Notes: generated by a model from the sequence alone, not told the origin. A stretch of 64,000 bases of DNA from JBMYRH01 sp049602155 (GCA_049602155.1 JBMYRH010000014.1:62001-126000); one strand, 5' to 3'; shown: positions 8,805-18,182, counted from the first letter of the stretch. Made by a program: numbers and translations.

Positions 8805-10295
8805 CTAGAGCGTTGAGTAGCACCAGAGGGTGATCGCTGTCGCTCCGACGAGGTTCAGCACAACCCCGGTCCGAACCATGGCTCGGATAGGGACGCGCCC
8901 TGAGCCGTAGACGATCGCGTTAGGCGCTGTGGCGACTGGCAGCATGAAGGCGCATGAAGCGCTCAGGACCGCTGGGATCATGACCACCTCCGGAGAGAGG
9001 CCGGCTGCGATCGCGAAGGCCGCTAAGACTGGCATCAAGATGGTCGATGTCGCGGTGTTCGAGGTGACCTCGGTGAGGAACGTCACCGCCAACGCGATCA
9101 CCGCGATCAGGGCGAGAGGGTGGAGGCCCGCGAGGCCTGTCAGTGACTCAGCGACGGAGGTGCTGAGGCCAGAGGTCTTGAAGGCGTCCGCGAGTGCAAT
9201 GCCACCACCGAAGAGGAGGACGACCTCCCAGGGGATGCGCTTCGCGGTCTCCCAGTCCATCAGGCGCTGACCAGGTCGCGTGCTCGAGGGCCAGGCAAAG
9301 AGTACGAGCGCGCCCACGACTGCGACTGTACTGTCATCGACGAAGCCATCGATCCCGAGCGCAGGGGCCCACCCGATGACCTCCCCACCTCCGATCTTGA
9401 TCTTCCGTGTGATCCAGAGGATCGCCATCGCCAAGAAGACCAGGCCGACGCGTCGCTCATCCCGGCTCGTGGCCCCTAAGCTGTCGAGCTCGGCCTGCAA
9501 GATGGGCTTACCGGCCACTGGGAGTTCGTCAGGGACCTTGGAGATGACACGGGTGAGGAGGAACCAGAACCCGGGGATGAGGACGATGACTAAGGGGCCC
9601 GCCATCATCATCCAATCGCCGAACGTGATGGGGGGGCGATCGGGGAACGTCTCATGGTAGACGCCCAAGAAGACGAGGTTGGGTGGCGTACCGATTGGGG
9701 TGGCGAGCCCGCCGACGCTCGCGGCGTAAGCGATCCCCAAGAACATCGCGAGGGCGAAGGCACTCACCCCTGGGTCATCGGCGCCGGCCTCATCTTCGGC
9801 CCGGCCCACGAGCGCGAGCGCGATCGGTAAGAGCATCAGGGTTGTCGCCGTGTTTGAGATCCACATTGAGCAAACAGCCGTCGTGACCATCATCCCAAAG
9901 ATCAGGCCGGATGGTCCGCCCCTGGAGCGGACCAGGATGCTGAGCGCGACGCGCTTGTGGAGCCCCCATCGCTCAATCGCTAGTGCGGCGATAAAGCCCG
10001 CCATCAACAAGAGGATGAAGGGGTGCATATAGGGCTTAGCGACGAGCTTCACTGGCATGACACCGGCGAGCGGGAGGACGGCGAGTGGGAGCAATGCGGT
10101 CGCACCCAGGGGGATCGCTTCAAAGATCCACCACGTGCCCATCCACAGAGTGAGGCCACCAACGACCATGGCCTCGGGAGACCAGCCCGCTGGAGAGAGG
10201 CCCGCGGACTTGAGGGAGAGGACGAGGAGAAAGAGCGCAGGCCCAGCGATCAAGGCAGCGCGGGTCGAGAGGTCTTCTTGCGTGTCTTCACTCAT
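8805..10295 (-). CDS. DASS (SLC13) family sodium-coupled anion/dicarboxylate symporter
   Basis: This 496-residue polytopic inner-membrane protein has about 11-12 hydrophobic segments. Both SNT substrate/sodium-binding motifs of the DASS family are present, SNTATTLMLLPIALAL in the first half and TSNTATSTILMPVLAAF in the second, plus IGTPPNLVFLG. Substrates in the family are C4-dicarboxylates, citrate or sulfate; the choice here cannot be made. The ATG overlaps the ptsI stop by 4 nt, so it is the last gene of the rpoN-pts unit, an uncommon partner that suggests PTS-linked control of carbon-acid uptake (inference). Confidence 0.92.
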   Translation of the reverse strand: MSEDTQEDLSTRAALIAGPALFLLVLSLKSAGLSPAGWSPEAMVVGGLTLWMGTWWIFEAIPLGATALLPLAVLPLAGVMPVKLVAKPYMHPFILLLMAGFIAALAIERWGLHKRVALSILVRSRGGPSGLIFGMMVTTAVCSMWISNTATTLMLLPIALALVGRAEDEAGADDPGVSAFALAMFLGIAYAASVGGLATPIGTPPNLVFLGVYHETFPDRPPITFGDWMMMAGPLVIVLIPGFWFLLTRVISKVPDELPVAGKPILQAELDSLGATSRDERRVGLVFLAMAILWITRKIKIGGGEVIGWAPALGIDGFVDDSTVAVVGALVLFAWPSSTRPGQRLMDWETAKRIPWEVVLLFGGGIALADAFKTSGLSTSVAESLTGLAGLHPLALIAVIALAVTFLTEVTSNTATSTILMPVLAAFAIAAGLSPEVVMIPAVLSASCAFMLPVATAPNAIVYGSGRVPIRAMVRTGVVLNLVGATAITLWCYSTL

Positions 10296-12124
10296 CGATG
10301 GTGTCGCGGAGCGCCACGCATCCTTGGGCTCACGATATCTGAGAAGTGTTCGACCATGTGGCTGTCGACGAAGTCTGTGATCTCCTCGACGGTCTCAAGT
10401 TTACGGAGGGAATTCATCAGCACTGCGCCGTCTTGTGAGGTGCTTCGCCGGATGACCTCTTTAACGAGCGGGATTGAGGCGGCGTTCATGCTCAGCTCGT
10501 CAAAGCCTAACCCGAGCAAGACAAGCGTATAGCGAGGATCTCCGGCCATCTCTCCACACATGCTCACCGGTATCCCTCGATCTCGCCCGGCCTTGATGAT
10601 CAAGCGCAAGAGCGCGAGGACCCCGGGGTGAAGCGGCTGATGGAGGTGCTCGACGGCGTCATCGTCTCGCCCTACCGCGAGGGTGTACTGGATGAGGTCG
10701 TTGGTGCCGACTGCGAAGAAGTCGACCTCCTTGGCGAGCCGCGGAGCGATTAACGCCGCCGCTGGCAACTCGATCATCGTGCCGATTGGGACATCGTCAG
10801 CGACCGCATGTCCTTGCTCCTGGAGTTCGCCCCGGAGCTTCTTAATCAAACGTTTGACTAGACGTATCTCGGACACGGTGGTCACGAAGGGGATCAGCAC
10901 CCGCAATGGGCCATGGACGGAGGCACGGAGCAATGCGCGGAGCTGCGTCTCGAAGAGCTCGCGGTCCTGCAGGCAGTATCGAATGGCGCGGAGTCCAGCA
11001 GAGGAGCGCATCCCCGGCCGCATCGCCTTCATCAACTTATCGCCACCAATGTCGAGGGTCCGCATGGTGACCGGGTGAGGCGCCATCTCTTCGAGGACAG
11101 TTTTATAAGCGAGATATTGTTCGTCCTCGAGAGGTAGATCGCGGCGCTCTAGGAAGAGAAATTCAGTCCGGAAGAGCCCGATACCTTCGGCACCACTGGT
11201 GCTTACGCGGTGCCCTTCATCCATGAGGTCGAGGTTGCCTCGGAGGGTCACGAGGCGCTCGCCACACTTCGTCTCAGCGGGCATATCCCGGTTCTGGCGC
11301 AGCGCCCGATGAAAGGCCTTGGCGCGCCTCGAGCGGCGGCTATAGAGGACCTCTTCCTCAGCGCTTGGGTGCACAATCACCTCACCCTCGACACCGTCGA
11401 CGATGATGCGCTCCCCGTCTCCGACGTGCTCGGCCATCGACTTGACCCCGACCACCGCGGGGATATCCATGGAGTGAGCGATGATGGCGGTGTGGCTGGT
11501 GGGGGTCCCCTCCGCCAAGACGAATGCTGACACGGGTAACCGTGCAAGGGTCAGCGCCTCGGCAGGTGAGAGCTGGTCAGCCACGACGATGGCTCCCCGA
11601 GGGACGTCACCGACGACCTGACGAAACCCCTCGTCGCCTTGGAGCGCTCTGAGGAGCATCTCTCCGACGTCCTGGACGTCACGGCCACGCTCTTTGAAGA
11701 ACGGATCGTCCATATCATCGAAGATGCTCAAGATGTGTTGAAGTGCCTCGGAGAGCGCCCACTCAGCGTTGATGCCTTGGCTGTGGATAAGCTTCTCGGC
11801 CTCCCCGAGCAGCATCGGATCATGAAGCATCAGCTTGTGCGCATCGAGGACGGCGATGTGCTCACCAGTCTCGTGGTTAAGGGATTGGCTGTCGGAGTGA
11901 CCGGCGGCCTCAAGGTCCTCTTGGAGGCGGTCGATTGTCGCATCAGCTCGGGTGACAGCCTCACTGAGGCGCTTGACCTCGGCGTTTAATAAGCTCTCAG
12001 GCAGGTGAATGTGCTCAACTTGGATCTCTGTAGAGTCGAGCCGATAAGCGTTCCCTAGGATGATCCCTGGCGACACACCGACACCACGCAGCACCGTGCC
12101 CAGGTTGTGGTGGCGCAAGCTCAT
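10292..12124 (-). CDS. ptsI: PTS Enzyme I, phosphoenolpyruvate-protein phosphotransferase
   Basis: The protein is 610 residues, somewhat longer than the typical 575. It autophosphorylates from PEP and passes the phosphate to HPr. The swivelling domain carries the active-site histidine His211 in GTPTSHTAIIAHSMDIPAVVG. The PEP-binding barrel shows TLDIGGDKLMKAMRPGMRSS, GIGLFRTEFLFLER, GTMIELPAAA, VGTNDLIQYTLAVGRDD and the Cys of SMCGEMAGDP. It overlaps ptsH by 4 nt upstream and the DASS gene by 4 nt downstream. No sugar EIIB/EIIC gene is near, which points to a regulatory rather than a sugar-transport role. Confidence 0.96.
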   Translation of the reverse strand: MSLRHHNLGTVLRGVGVSPGIILGNAYRLDSTEIQVEHIHLPESLLNAEVKRLSEAVTRADATIDRLQEDLEAAGHSDSQSLNHETGEHIAVLDAHKLMLHDPMLLGEAEKLIHSQGINAEWALSEALQHILSIFDDMDDPFFKERGRDVQDVGEMLLRALQGDEGFRQVVGDVPRGAIVVADQLSPAEALTLARLPVSAFVLAEGTPTSHTAIIAHSMDIPAVVGVKSMAEHVGDGERIIVDGVEGEVIVHPSAEEEVLYSRRSRRAKAFHRALRQNRDMPAETKCGERLVTLRGNLDLMDEGHRVSTSGAEGIGLFRTEFLFLERRDLPLEDEQYLAYKTVLEEMAPHPVTMRTLDIGGDKLMKAMRPGMRSSAGLRAIRYCLQDRELFETQLRALLRASVHGPLRVLIPFVTTVSEIRLVKRLIKKLRGELQEQGHAVADDVPIGTMIELPAAALIAPRLAKEVDFFAVGTNDLIQYTLAVGRDDDAVEHLHQPLHPGVLALLRLIIKAGRDRGIPVSMCGEMAGDPRYTLVLLGLGFDELSMNAASIPLVKEVIRRSTSQDGAVLMNSLRKLETVEEITDFVDSHMVEHFSDIVSPRMRGAPRHHR

Positions 12125-12393
12125 GTCTCTCCAAAGCCGTTGGTGATAAGCGCCTCGACAGCGTCCATGGCGTCTGCAGCGTCATCCCCGTCGATGATGA
12201 CCGTGACCGTCGCCCCCATGGGCGCCGTGAGCAGCAGGAGGTTCATGACGCTCTTGGCGTTAGCGCGCTCGCCAGCGTGCTCGAGCACGACATGGGACGA
12301 GAAGCCGCCCGCAAGCTGAGCGAGGACGGTCGCCGCTCGGACGTGGAGCCCTTTTTCGTTAATGATCTCAAATGATTTTGTAAGGTGCGACAT
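12121..12393 (-). CDS. ptsH: PTS phosphocarrier protein HPr
   Basis: This is 90 residues, the normal length. The phosphorylated histidine is His17 in GLHVRAATVL; the usual H-A-R-P reads H-V-R-A here, a variation in the active-site loop. The regulatory-Ser region is ANAKSVMNLLLL with Ser48, the residue HPr kinase would modify, although no hprK gene lies in the cluster. It relays phosphate from PtsI to EIIA-type proteins. It starts 3 nt after the rapZ stop, with GGAG just upstream. Confidence 0.95.
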   Translation of the reverse strand: MSHLTKSFEIINEKGLHVRAATVLAQLAGGFSSHVVLEHAGERANAKSVMNLLLLTAPMGATVTVIIDGDDAADAMDAVEALITNGFGET

Positions 12394-12396
12394 CCG

Positions 12397-13395
12397 CTAC
12401 TTCTCCACGTCGCGGTGGGTCACCAAGGCGTGGTGCCCCCTGGTCCCGAGATGTATCGCCAATGCTTCGATTAGTGCGACGGAGCGATGATGACCGCCTG
12501 TGCATCCGATGGCGACCGTCATCTGCACTTTTCCTTCCTGCTCTGCGTGGGGAAGGACGTCACGGACCATTGTCCCGATATGCCCCAACATCATGGCGGC
12601 TGCAGGTTGACTCAGGACATAAGAGGAGACCTCGGCGTCGAGGCCGCGTTGTTCCCGGAGGCTCTCGACGAAGTATGGGTTCGGGATGAAGCGCACATCG
12701 AAGACGAAGTCCGCCTCTGCGGGGATCCCATGTCGGAAACCGAAGCTCAGGAGGTGCAAGGTTAGCTGTCGCTCATCGGCGCTGACGAACATGTCGCGGA
12801 GGCGGCGCTTGAGGTCATGGACTGTCAGCTCAGACGAGTCGATGACCGTGGAGGCCCGTACTCGAATGGGCTGGAGCCAGGTGCGCTCGAGCTTGATCGC
12901 CTCGGCGACGGTTTGGGCTTCACCGATGGCGATAAGCGGATGTTTCCGCCGCGTCTCTTTGAAGCGCGTGATGAGCCGATCGTCGTTCGCATCAAAGTAG
13001 ATCAGCCGGAGGCTTTGCCCCGTGGTTTGGAGCTTGTCGAGGTGACGGGCGACGTCCGAGCCGAACGAGACTTCGCGGACATCCATGACCACCGCGACTT
13101 TGTCGACCGAGGAATTCTCCTCAGCGAGGCGTATAAAGGTCTCCAAGAGCGCCGTCGGCAGGTTGTCGACACACAGGTACCCGGCATCCTCGAGTGCTCG
13201 TAGGGCAGTGGTCTTTCCCGAGCCTGAGAGCCCGCTTAATACGACGAGTTCCAAATCAGCCTGCGATCGTGAGAGAGATTGTACAATGCGGCGCTGTCGG
13301 CCTGCCGAAGGTCGTCGAGACCCGACCGCATACCCAGTGAGGGCCGACTTGAGTCGTGTCACGTAGTCGCTCAGCGTCAGGGCTGCTGAGCGCAC
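12397..13395 (-). CDS. rapZ: RapZ family nucleotide-binding regulator
   Basis: The Walker A motif is GLSGSGKTTALRALEDAGY followed by LCVDNLP, and the C-terminal domain ends IGCTGGHHRSVALIEALA, both diagnostic of RapZ (YvcJ/YhbJ). In E. coli RapZ delivers the GlmZ/GlmY small RNAs to RNase E and senses glucosamine-6-phosphate; in other phyla the role is less clear. From the GTG at 13395 the protein is 332 residues, about 45-50 longer than usual, with a basic N-terminal extension. A TTG at 13254 would start directly at the P-loop domain, so the start is unsettled. It lies between hpf and ptsH in one tightly packed unit. Confidence 0.92.
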   Translation of the reverse strand: MRSAALTLSDYVTRLKSALTGYAVGSRRPSAGRQRRIVQSLSRSQADLELVVLSGLSGSGKTTALRALEDAGYLCVDNLPTALLETFIRLAEENSSVDKVAVVMDVREVSFGSDVARHLDKLQTTGQSLRLIYFDANDDRLITRFKETRRKHPLIAIGEAQTVAEAIKLERTWLQPIRVRASTVIDSSELTVHDLKRRLRDMFVSADERQLTLHLLSFGFRHGIPAEADFVFDVRFIPNPYFVESLREQRGLDAEVSSYVLSQPAAAMMLGHIGTMVRDVLPHAEQEGKVQMTVAIGCTGGHHRSVALIEALAIHLGTRGHHALVTHRDVEK

Positions 13396-13412
13396 GTCAT
13401 TTTATGGAGGCG

Positions 13413-13736
13413 TTAGCCTATCTCATGAGGTGTCGAGCCTTGGTGGCCCTTGTGATGCTTCCGCTTGCTTTTGTCGCGGCTGAACTGGCGATCGAGTTTA
13501 TCTGCTGCGAGATCGATCGCCTCGAACATATCGTCAGCGGTCTCATGGCTCACGAAGGTGTGGCCGTTGCTGTTGGCCGTGAACTCCGCGGTCTTGTGAA
13601 ACTTCTCAATCGAGAAGATCGCATTGATCGACAGCTCTTGCTCCTCGTAACGCTCAAGGCGCTGGAGCTTGGCTGTCGTATGAGCCTTGATCCGTTCACT
13701 TGAGTCCATGTGACGAAATGTGAAATTGACCTTCAT
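13413..13736 (-). CDS. hpf: ribosome hibernation promoting factor (short HPF/YfiA type)
   Basis: The 107 residues form a single S30AE/HPF domain: VNFTFRHMDSSERIKAHTTAKLQRLERY, a central beta sheet, and HETADDMFEAIDLAADKLDRQF. The long-form C-terminal dimerisation domain is missing, so it is the short type that acts in the 30S decoding channel to silence ribosomes in stationary phase. GGAG lies 6 nt before the ATG. The position directly after rpoN is the classic arrangement in Proteobacteria-like genomes. Confidence 0.93.
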   Translation of the reverse strand: MKVNFTFRHMDSSERIKAHTTAKLQRLERYEEQELSINAIFSIEKFHKTAEFTANSNGHTFVSHETADDMFEAIDLAADKLDRQFSRDKSKRKHHKGHQGSTPHEIG

Positions 13737-13786
13737 GGACGCTCCTATTGGCAGTCAATGTTGAACAAGGGGCCCTAAGCCGAAGC

Positions 13787-15280
13787 CTAGAACAGTTTCT
13801 TTCGCTTTGAAGATGAAGGGATGTTGAGCATTTCACGATACTTGGCGACGGTGCGTCTGGCGATCTCCAGTCCTTCGTCTCCGAGCATCTGACAGATCTT
13901 CTGATCGCTCAGTGGTTTGTTGGGTGGCTCCTCTCCGATGATCTTTTTAATGCGCTGTTTCACGCTCTCACCGGCGAGATCTTCTCCGCTCGCTGCCTTA
14001 ATTCGGCTGTTGAAGAAGTACTTCAACTCGAATGTGCCCTGCGGCGTGTGGACGTACTTGTTGGTGGTGACGCGGCTGATCGTCGACTCATGCATCCCGA
14101 TGTCGTCGGCGACATCGCGGAGGATCAGCGGCCGCAGATAGGCGACGCCCTGATCGAGGAACTCTCTCTGAAACCGAACGATCGACTCCGTCACCTTGCG
14201 GATCGTGCTCTGCCGCTGATGAATCGAGCGGATTAACCATACGGCGCTTCGGAATTTGTCCTGGATGAAGGTCTTCGTCTCACCGTCTGCTTTGCCGCCC
14301 TTAATCTGGCTCTCGTAGAAGTTCGAGATCCGAAGCTTTGGCATCCCATCTTCATTGAGCTGGACGATGTAGTCGTCGCCAACCTTCGTGATGTAAACGT
14401 CGGGGGTGATGTAGTGCGTCGTCTCCGAGGCAAATCCACGCCCCGGCTTGGGCTCCAAGGTCGCCATCAAGTCGACCGACTCTCGCAGGTCATCCGCCTC
14501 GATGCCGAGCTCGCGGAGGATCGTGCTGACGTTCCGCTTCTCCAGGTTCTCAAGGTGGTTCTCGATGATGTTGTGAAGCAGATCTTCGTCCGGATAGAAG
14601 TGCTTCGCTTGAATCAACAGGCACTCCGAGAGGTCGCGCGCGCCCACGCCGACGGGGTCGAACTCCTGAATGACCTCAAGGACCGCTTCAGCTTCCTCCA
14701 AGTCGAGGTCGACATCCTGAGCCAGCTCCTCCAGGAGCTCACCATTGAAGTATCCGTTCGAGCCGATGTTCCCGATGATGCGCTCAGCGAGGAGCTGCTC
14801 AGCGGGCGTGAGCTGGGTGACACCGAGCTGCCTGTCGAGGTGGTCGTAGAGGCTCGCTTGGCCCGCCACAGTCTGCTCAAGGGTCGGCAGGTCATCATCG
14901 CCACCACGGCGGATGCCCCCTGTCCCAGGGGAGTAGCTATACGAGTTGTAGTGCTCGACGTAGCTCTCCCAATCGAGCTCGCCGCTGCTGTCTTTGGGGG
15001 CCTCAGGGACCTCTGCATCACGAGAGGCTGCCTCAGCGGGCGCCTCTTGAGCCGGCTGGGGCATCTGGTCGGCGGCTTGAACGTCGCTTTGTACGGCGCG
15101 CATCTCGCCGGTTGGCTCTCCGCCGCCCTCGTTCATCTCAAGGACCGGGTTCTCCATGAGCTCCGAGTTGATAGACTCGAGCAGCTCTGGGCGAGACAGC
15201 TGTAGCAGCTTGATGGCCTGCTGCAGCTGGGGAGTCATCACCAGCTGCTGGGTCATCTTCAGGTACTGCTTGAGCTCCAT
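13787..15280 (-). CDS. rpoN: RNA polymerase sigma-54 factor RpoN
   Basis: This is 497 residues. The N-terminal Gln/Leu-rich activator-interaction region reads MELKQYLKMTQQLVMTPQL followed by QQAIKLLQLSRPEL. An acidic linker, the core-binding domain, an HTH (MHESTISRVTTNKYV) and the C-terminal RpoN box ARRTVAKYREMLNIP follow. It directs polymerase to GG/GC (-24/-12) promoters and needs enhancer-binding ATPases. The start at 15280 is chosen because AGGAGG lies 4 nt before it and the protein begins exactly where the family does. At least one consensus sigma-54 promoter occurs in this window (53006-53022). Confidence 0.96.
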   Translation of the reverse strand: MELKQYLKMTQQLVMTPQLQQAIKLLQLSRPELLESINSELMENPVLEMNEGGGEPTGEMRAVQSDVQAADQMPQPAQEAPAEAASRDAEVPEAPKDSSGELDWESYVEHYNSYSYSPGTGGIRRGGDDDLPTLEQTVAGQASLYDHLDRQLGVTQLTPAEQLLAERIIGNIGSNGYFNGELLEELAQDVDLDLEEAEAVLEVIQEFDPVGVGARDLSECLLIQAKHFYPDEDLLHNIIENHLENLEKRNVSTILRELGIEADDLRESVDLMATLEPKPGRGFASETTHYITPDVYITKVGDDYIVQLNEDGMPKLRISNFYESQIKGGKADGETKTFIQDKFRSAVWLIRSIHQRQSTIRKVTESIVRFQREFLDQGVAYLRPLILRDVADDIGMHESTISRVTTNKYVHTPQGTFELKYFFNSRIKAASGEDLAGESVKQRIKKIIGEEPPNKPLSDQKICQMLGDEGLEIARRTVAKYREMLNIPSSSKRKKLF

Positions 15281-15384
15281 CGACCCTCCTTCAAAATCAA
15301 GGATACCACTGGTCGACCGACCTTCACAAGCGGCCACGGCATGAGAACGTTAGGGTGATTCTGCAGCAATCTCATGGGCTTGTG

Positions 15385-15412
15385 TTGCCTTCCGTTGATC
15401 TCGTGCTAAACT
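15385..15412 (+). promoter_or_regulatory. sigma-70-type promoter candidate upstream of the Cys-rich lipoprotein
   Basis: TTGCCT (15385-15390), a 16-bp spacer and TAAACT (15407-15412) lie in the divergent gap between rpoN and the lipoprotein gene, 30 nt before the TTG start at 15442. This leaves a short leader that contains the GGGAGG ribosome-binding site. Confidence 0.42.
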
Positions 15413-15441
15413 CTGGCGCCGGAATCTTATGGGAGGCCCCT

Positions 15442-16695
15442 TTGAAGCTCGTCATTACGCCTGGACACCGTCGCTTGAAATCCCTGCTCTATCTGGCTCT
15501 GTGTGTGTCGGGGGCCTTGTGCATCGGCGCATGCTCCGATGACGCAGGGAGCGCTGAAGGTGACGGCGCGGAGTGCGCTGACACCGTGTGCGTGGCCGGG
15601 AGCGTTGACTGCTACGGTAACGCGGTTTGGACCTGCATGTCTGACGGCTCTGGCTGGAGCAAAGAGGGCTGCGGAGGGCTGATGTCCTGCGTTGACGGCG
15701 CCTGCGTCGACAGCGTGTGCCAGATCCCAGGGAAGTCCCAATGTGACGATACCGCCGGTGGGAGCGTGTGCGCTGCTGACAAGCAGACAGAGACATCATT
15801 CTCCTGCGGCTCTGGCGAATTGTGCGAAGAAGGAGCCTGCGTCAGTGAGACCTGCGACGCAGACACGACGGCGTGTGGCTATCGCGCAGTCTTCTCGTGT
15901 GTGAACGGCAGTTGGAGCGCCGCCAAGTGCGATGCAGGTGAGCTCTGCGTCTCTGATGACGATGGCGCCCGCTGCGAGCCTTGGTCCTGTGAGCCGAGCA
16001 AAGCGCGCTGCGAGGGTGGTGCGTCCGTGGTCTGCGACATCTTAGGCAGTGGTGAGACAGTCACCGCCTGCACGGAGTCGGAGGTCTGTGACAGCGGTTA
16101 CTGCGTCGCGGCGACCTGCGATCAGATCGCGGCGGGTGAAGCAGGCGCACAGCCGATCGAGGCGAGCGACACCGCCTCGGAGGCATCGACCTCGGACGCT
16201 GGGAGCGAGGCCCTTGATGATGACACCTCTGGGGAAGCAGGCCCCGTCGAGCCCGAGCCCCACCCCGAGCTTGAGCAGATCTCGCGCATCGACTTTAAGC
16301 TCAGTGGGATCCCTAACACCTTCGATCTCGCCGCCCAGGCGGACTACCAGGACGCCGAGAGCCGGATGGTGATCTCGGGCAGCGACGGGATCCGTAAACT
16401 CGAGATCAACCTCGCCGAGGTCGATCCCTACACCGTGGGCACCTGGTCGGATTCAGATGACTCCGAGGTCATCGCGATCGTCTGCTACTACGACGGCACC
16501 ACCAACCAAACGCCCCCCGAAGGGGCCGGTTGCTCCGTAGGCTTTAGCCACGCGTCGTCGCTCTACTCGCTCACAATCGACGCCAACAATGGCGACGGCT
16601 ACCGCGTGACAGGCAGCTTCTCAACGACCCTCGTCGACGCCTCCGGCGGCCAAGTCGAGTTCACTGAGGGCACCTTCGACGTGCTCCATAAGTAG
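15442..16695 (+). CDS. Cys-rich lipoprotein of unknown function
   Basis: The TTG start is chosen because GGGAGG (15431-15436) sits 5 nt upstream and it gives a proper signal: basic KLVITPGHRRLK, a hydrophobic stretch and lipobox IGAC. The 417-residue product has four or five short modules of about 45 residues with paired Cys (for example CVAGSVDCYGNAVWTC and CEPSKARCEGGASVVC), an Asp/Glu/Ala/Ser-rich spacer, and a C-terminal domain of about 145 residues starting near HPELEQISRIDFKLSGI, predicted mainly beta. I do not recognise that domain. It is probably a surface or periplasmic anchored protein. Asp at +3 and Ser at +2 after the lipid Cys do not settle inner versus outer membrane. Confidence 0.75.
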   Translation: MKLVITPGHRRLKSLLYLALCVSGALCIGACSDDAGSAEGDGAECADTVCVAGSVDCYGNAVWTCMSDGSGWSKEGCGGLMSCVDGACVDSVCQIPGKSQCDDTAGGSVCAADKQTETSFSCGSGELCEEGACVSETCDADTTACGYRAVFSCVNGSWSAAKCDAGELCVSDDDGARCEPWSCEPSKARCEGGASVVCDILGSGETVTACTESEVCDSGYCVAATCDQIAAGEAGAQPIEASDTASEASTSDAGSEALDDDTSGEAGPVEPEPHPELEQISRIDFKLSGIPNTFDLAAQADYQDAESRMVISGSDGIRKLEINLAEVDPYTVGTWSDSDDSEVIAIVCYYDGTTNQTPPEGAGCSVGFSHASSLYSLTIDANNGDGYRVTGSFSTTLVDASGGQVEFTEGTFDVLHK

Positions 16696-16700
16696 GCGGA

Positions 16701-18176
16701 GTGTCCAACCTCCTCCTCATCAACTGCAGGCCGCATCAGCGCCGGGTGGCGCACATTGAGAACGGCCTGACGACGGAGCTCTTCTTCGAGCGTGTCCGCG
16801 CTCAAGGGCTCGTGGGCAACATCTACAAAGGACGCGTGGTGCGCGTCCTCCCTGGAATGCAGTGCGCCTTCCTTGAGCTCGGGCTGCAGAGGACGGCGTT
16901 CCTCTACGTGGGAGATGTCTATAACAGCGACGTTCCCGGTGCGGTCACTGGCCCTTCAAATACGGCTCGCCCCGACAGCTATCCGCCGATCAACGAGCTG
17001 TTGAAGGCTGGGCAAGAGCTCATGGTCCAGGTCACCAAAGAGCCGATCGGGTCCAAGGGGGCGCGGGTCACGACGCAGATAGGCCTCCCCGGTCGTTACG
17101 CCGTCTATCGACCCAACACCGAGCATGTGGGCGTCTCTCGTCGCATCCTTGATGAGGATGAGCGACAACGACTTCATGATATTGCGGCCTCCATCAAGCC
17201 GACCCACGGGGGGCTCATCGTCCGCACAGTGGGGGAGGGGCTCAACCGTGAGGACCTCGACTTGGACCTCAAGTTCCTGGTTCAACTCTGGGAGGAGATT
17301 CAATCGCGCACACCGACGCTCTCGGCGCCAGCGCTCTTGCACGAGGACCTGGATATCACGCTCCGCTCGGTGCGGGATCTGTTGAGCAGTGGCCTTGATA
17401 GAGTCCTTGTCGATGACGAGACCGAGGCGGAGCGGATCCGCGCCTTTGTCGAGCGGACGATGCCGGACTTTCAAGGGTGCGTGGAGACCTGGGATAAGCC
17501 GGATCCGATGTTTGAGCGCTTCGGCCTTGAGTGGGAGATCAGCCGCGCCGTCCGGCGAAAGGTCTGGCTGCGCTCCGGAGGCTCGATCTGCATCGATCGC
17601 ACCGAGGCGTTGGTCGCCATCGACGTCAACACCGGGCGCTATGTAGGCCGCTCGTCTTTTGAAGAGACGGCCTTCGAGATCAACCTCGAGGCGGCACGTG
17701 AGATCGCGTATCAGCTTCGGTTCAGGGACATCGGTGGCCTCATCGTCATCGACTTCATCGGCATGGCAGATAAGGCGCACCGTCAGCGAGTCCGCGACGA
17801 GCTCATTAAGGCCCTCGCCGAGGATAAAGCGCGCTCACATGTCTTGCAGATGAGCGAGCTTGGCCTCATTGAGATGACCCGAAAGCGTGTCAGAGAGTCC
17901 ATCGTCCAGAGCCTCACGGAGTCATGCTTTTATTGCGACGGACGGGGCTACTTGAGGGCCGTTGAGGTGGTCGTAGACAGCGTCTTGAGTCGGCTCAGTC
18001 AGCTCGTCGCTTCAGGGGCGTCTGGTGTCCTCCGCGTGGGGGTTCATCCCCTCGTGATGGAGGCGCTCATCGAGAATTGCAAAGAGGTCATCTCGCAGCT
18101 GCAGGAGACCCACGGCGTTCAGATTGAGATAGTCTCGCCTGAGGGGATTCACCTAGAGAAGGTGGAGATCAGCTGA
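16701..18176 (+). CDS. rng: RNase E/G family endoribonuclease
   Basis: The 491 residues match RNase G length and lack the long C-terminal scaffold of RNase E. The S1-like part is GNIYKGRVVRVLPGMQCAFL with ELGLQRTAFLYVGDV after it. The DNase-I-like catalytic core has the metal-binding Asp308 in LVAIDVNTGRYVG and Asp351 in GLIVIDFIGMADKAHR. The Zn-link Cys pair is Cys409/Cys412 in CFYCDGRGYL. It processes rRNA 5' ends and degrades mRNA in the cytoplasm. The GTG start lies 5 nt after the lipoprotein stop. RapZ, encoded in the neighbouring cluster, hands sRNA to RNase E in enterics; a link here is only suggestive. Confidence 0.93.
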   Translation: MSNLLLINCRPHQRRVAHIENGLTTELFFERVRAQGLVGNIYKGRVVRVLPGMQCAFLELGLQRTAFLYVGDVYNSDVPGAVTGPSNTARPDSYPPINELLKAGQELMVQVTKEPIGSKGARVTTQIGLPGRYAVYRPNTEHVGVSRRILDEDERQRLHDIAASIKPTHGGLIVRTVGEGLNREDLDLDLKFLVQLWEEIQSRTPTLSAPALLHEDLDITLRSVRDLLSSGLDRVLVDDETEAERIRAFVERTMPDFQGCVETWDKPDPMFERFGLEWEISRAVRRKVWLRSGGSICIDRTEALVAIDVNTGRYVGRSSFEETAFEINLEAAREIAYQLRFRDIGGLIVIDFIGMADKAHRQRVRDELIKALAEDKARSHVLQMSELGLIEMTRKRVRESIVQSLTESCFYCDGRGYLRAVEVVVDSVLSRLSQLVASGASGVLRVGVHPLVMEALIENCKEVISQLQETHGVQIEIVSPEGIHLEKVEIS

Positions 18177-18182
18177 CGAACC

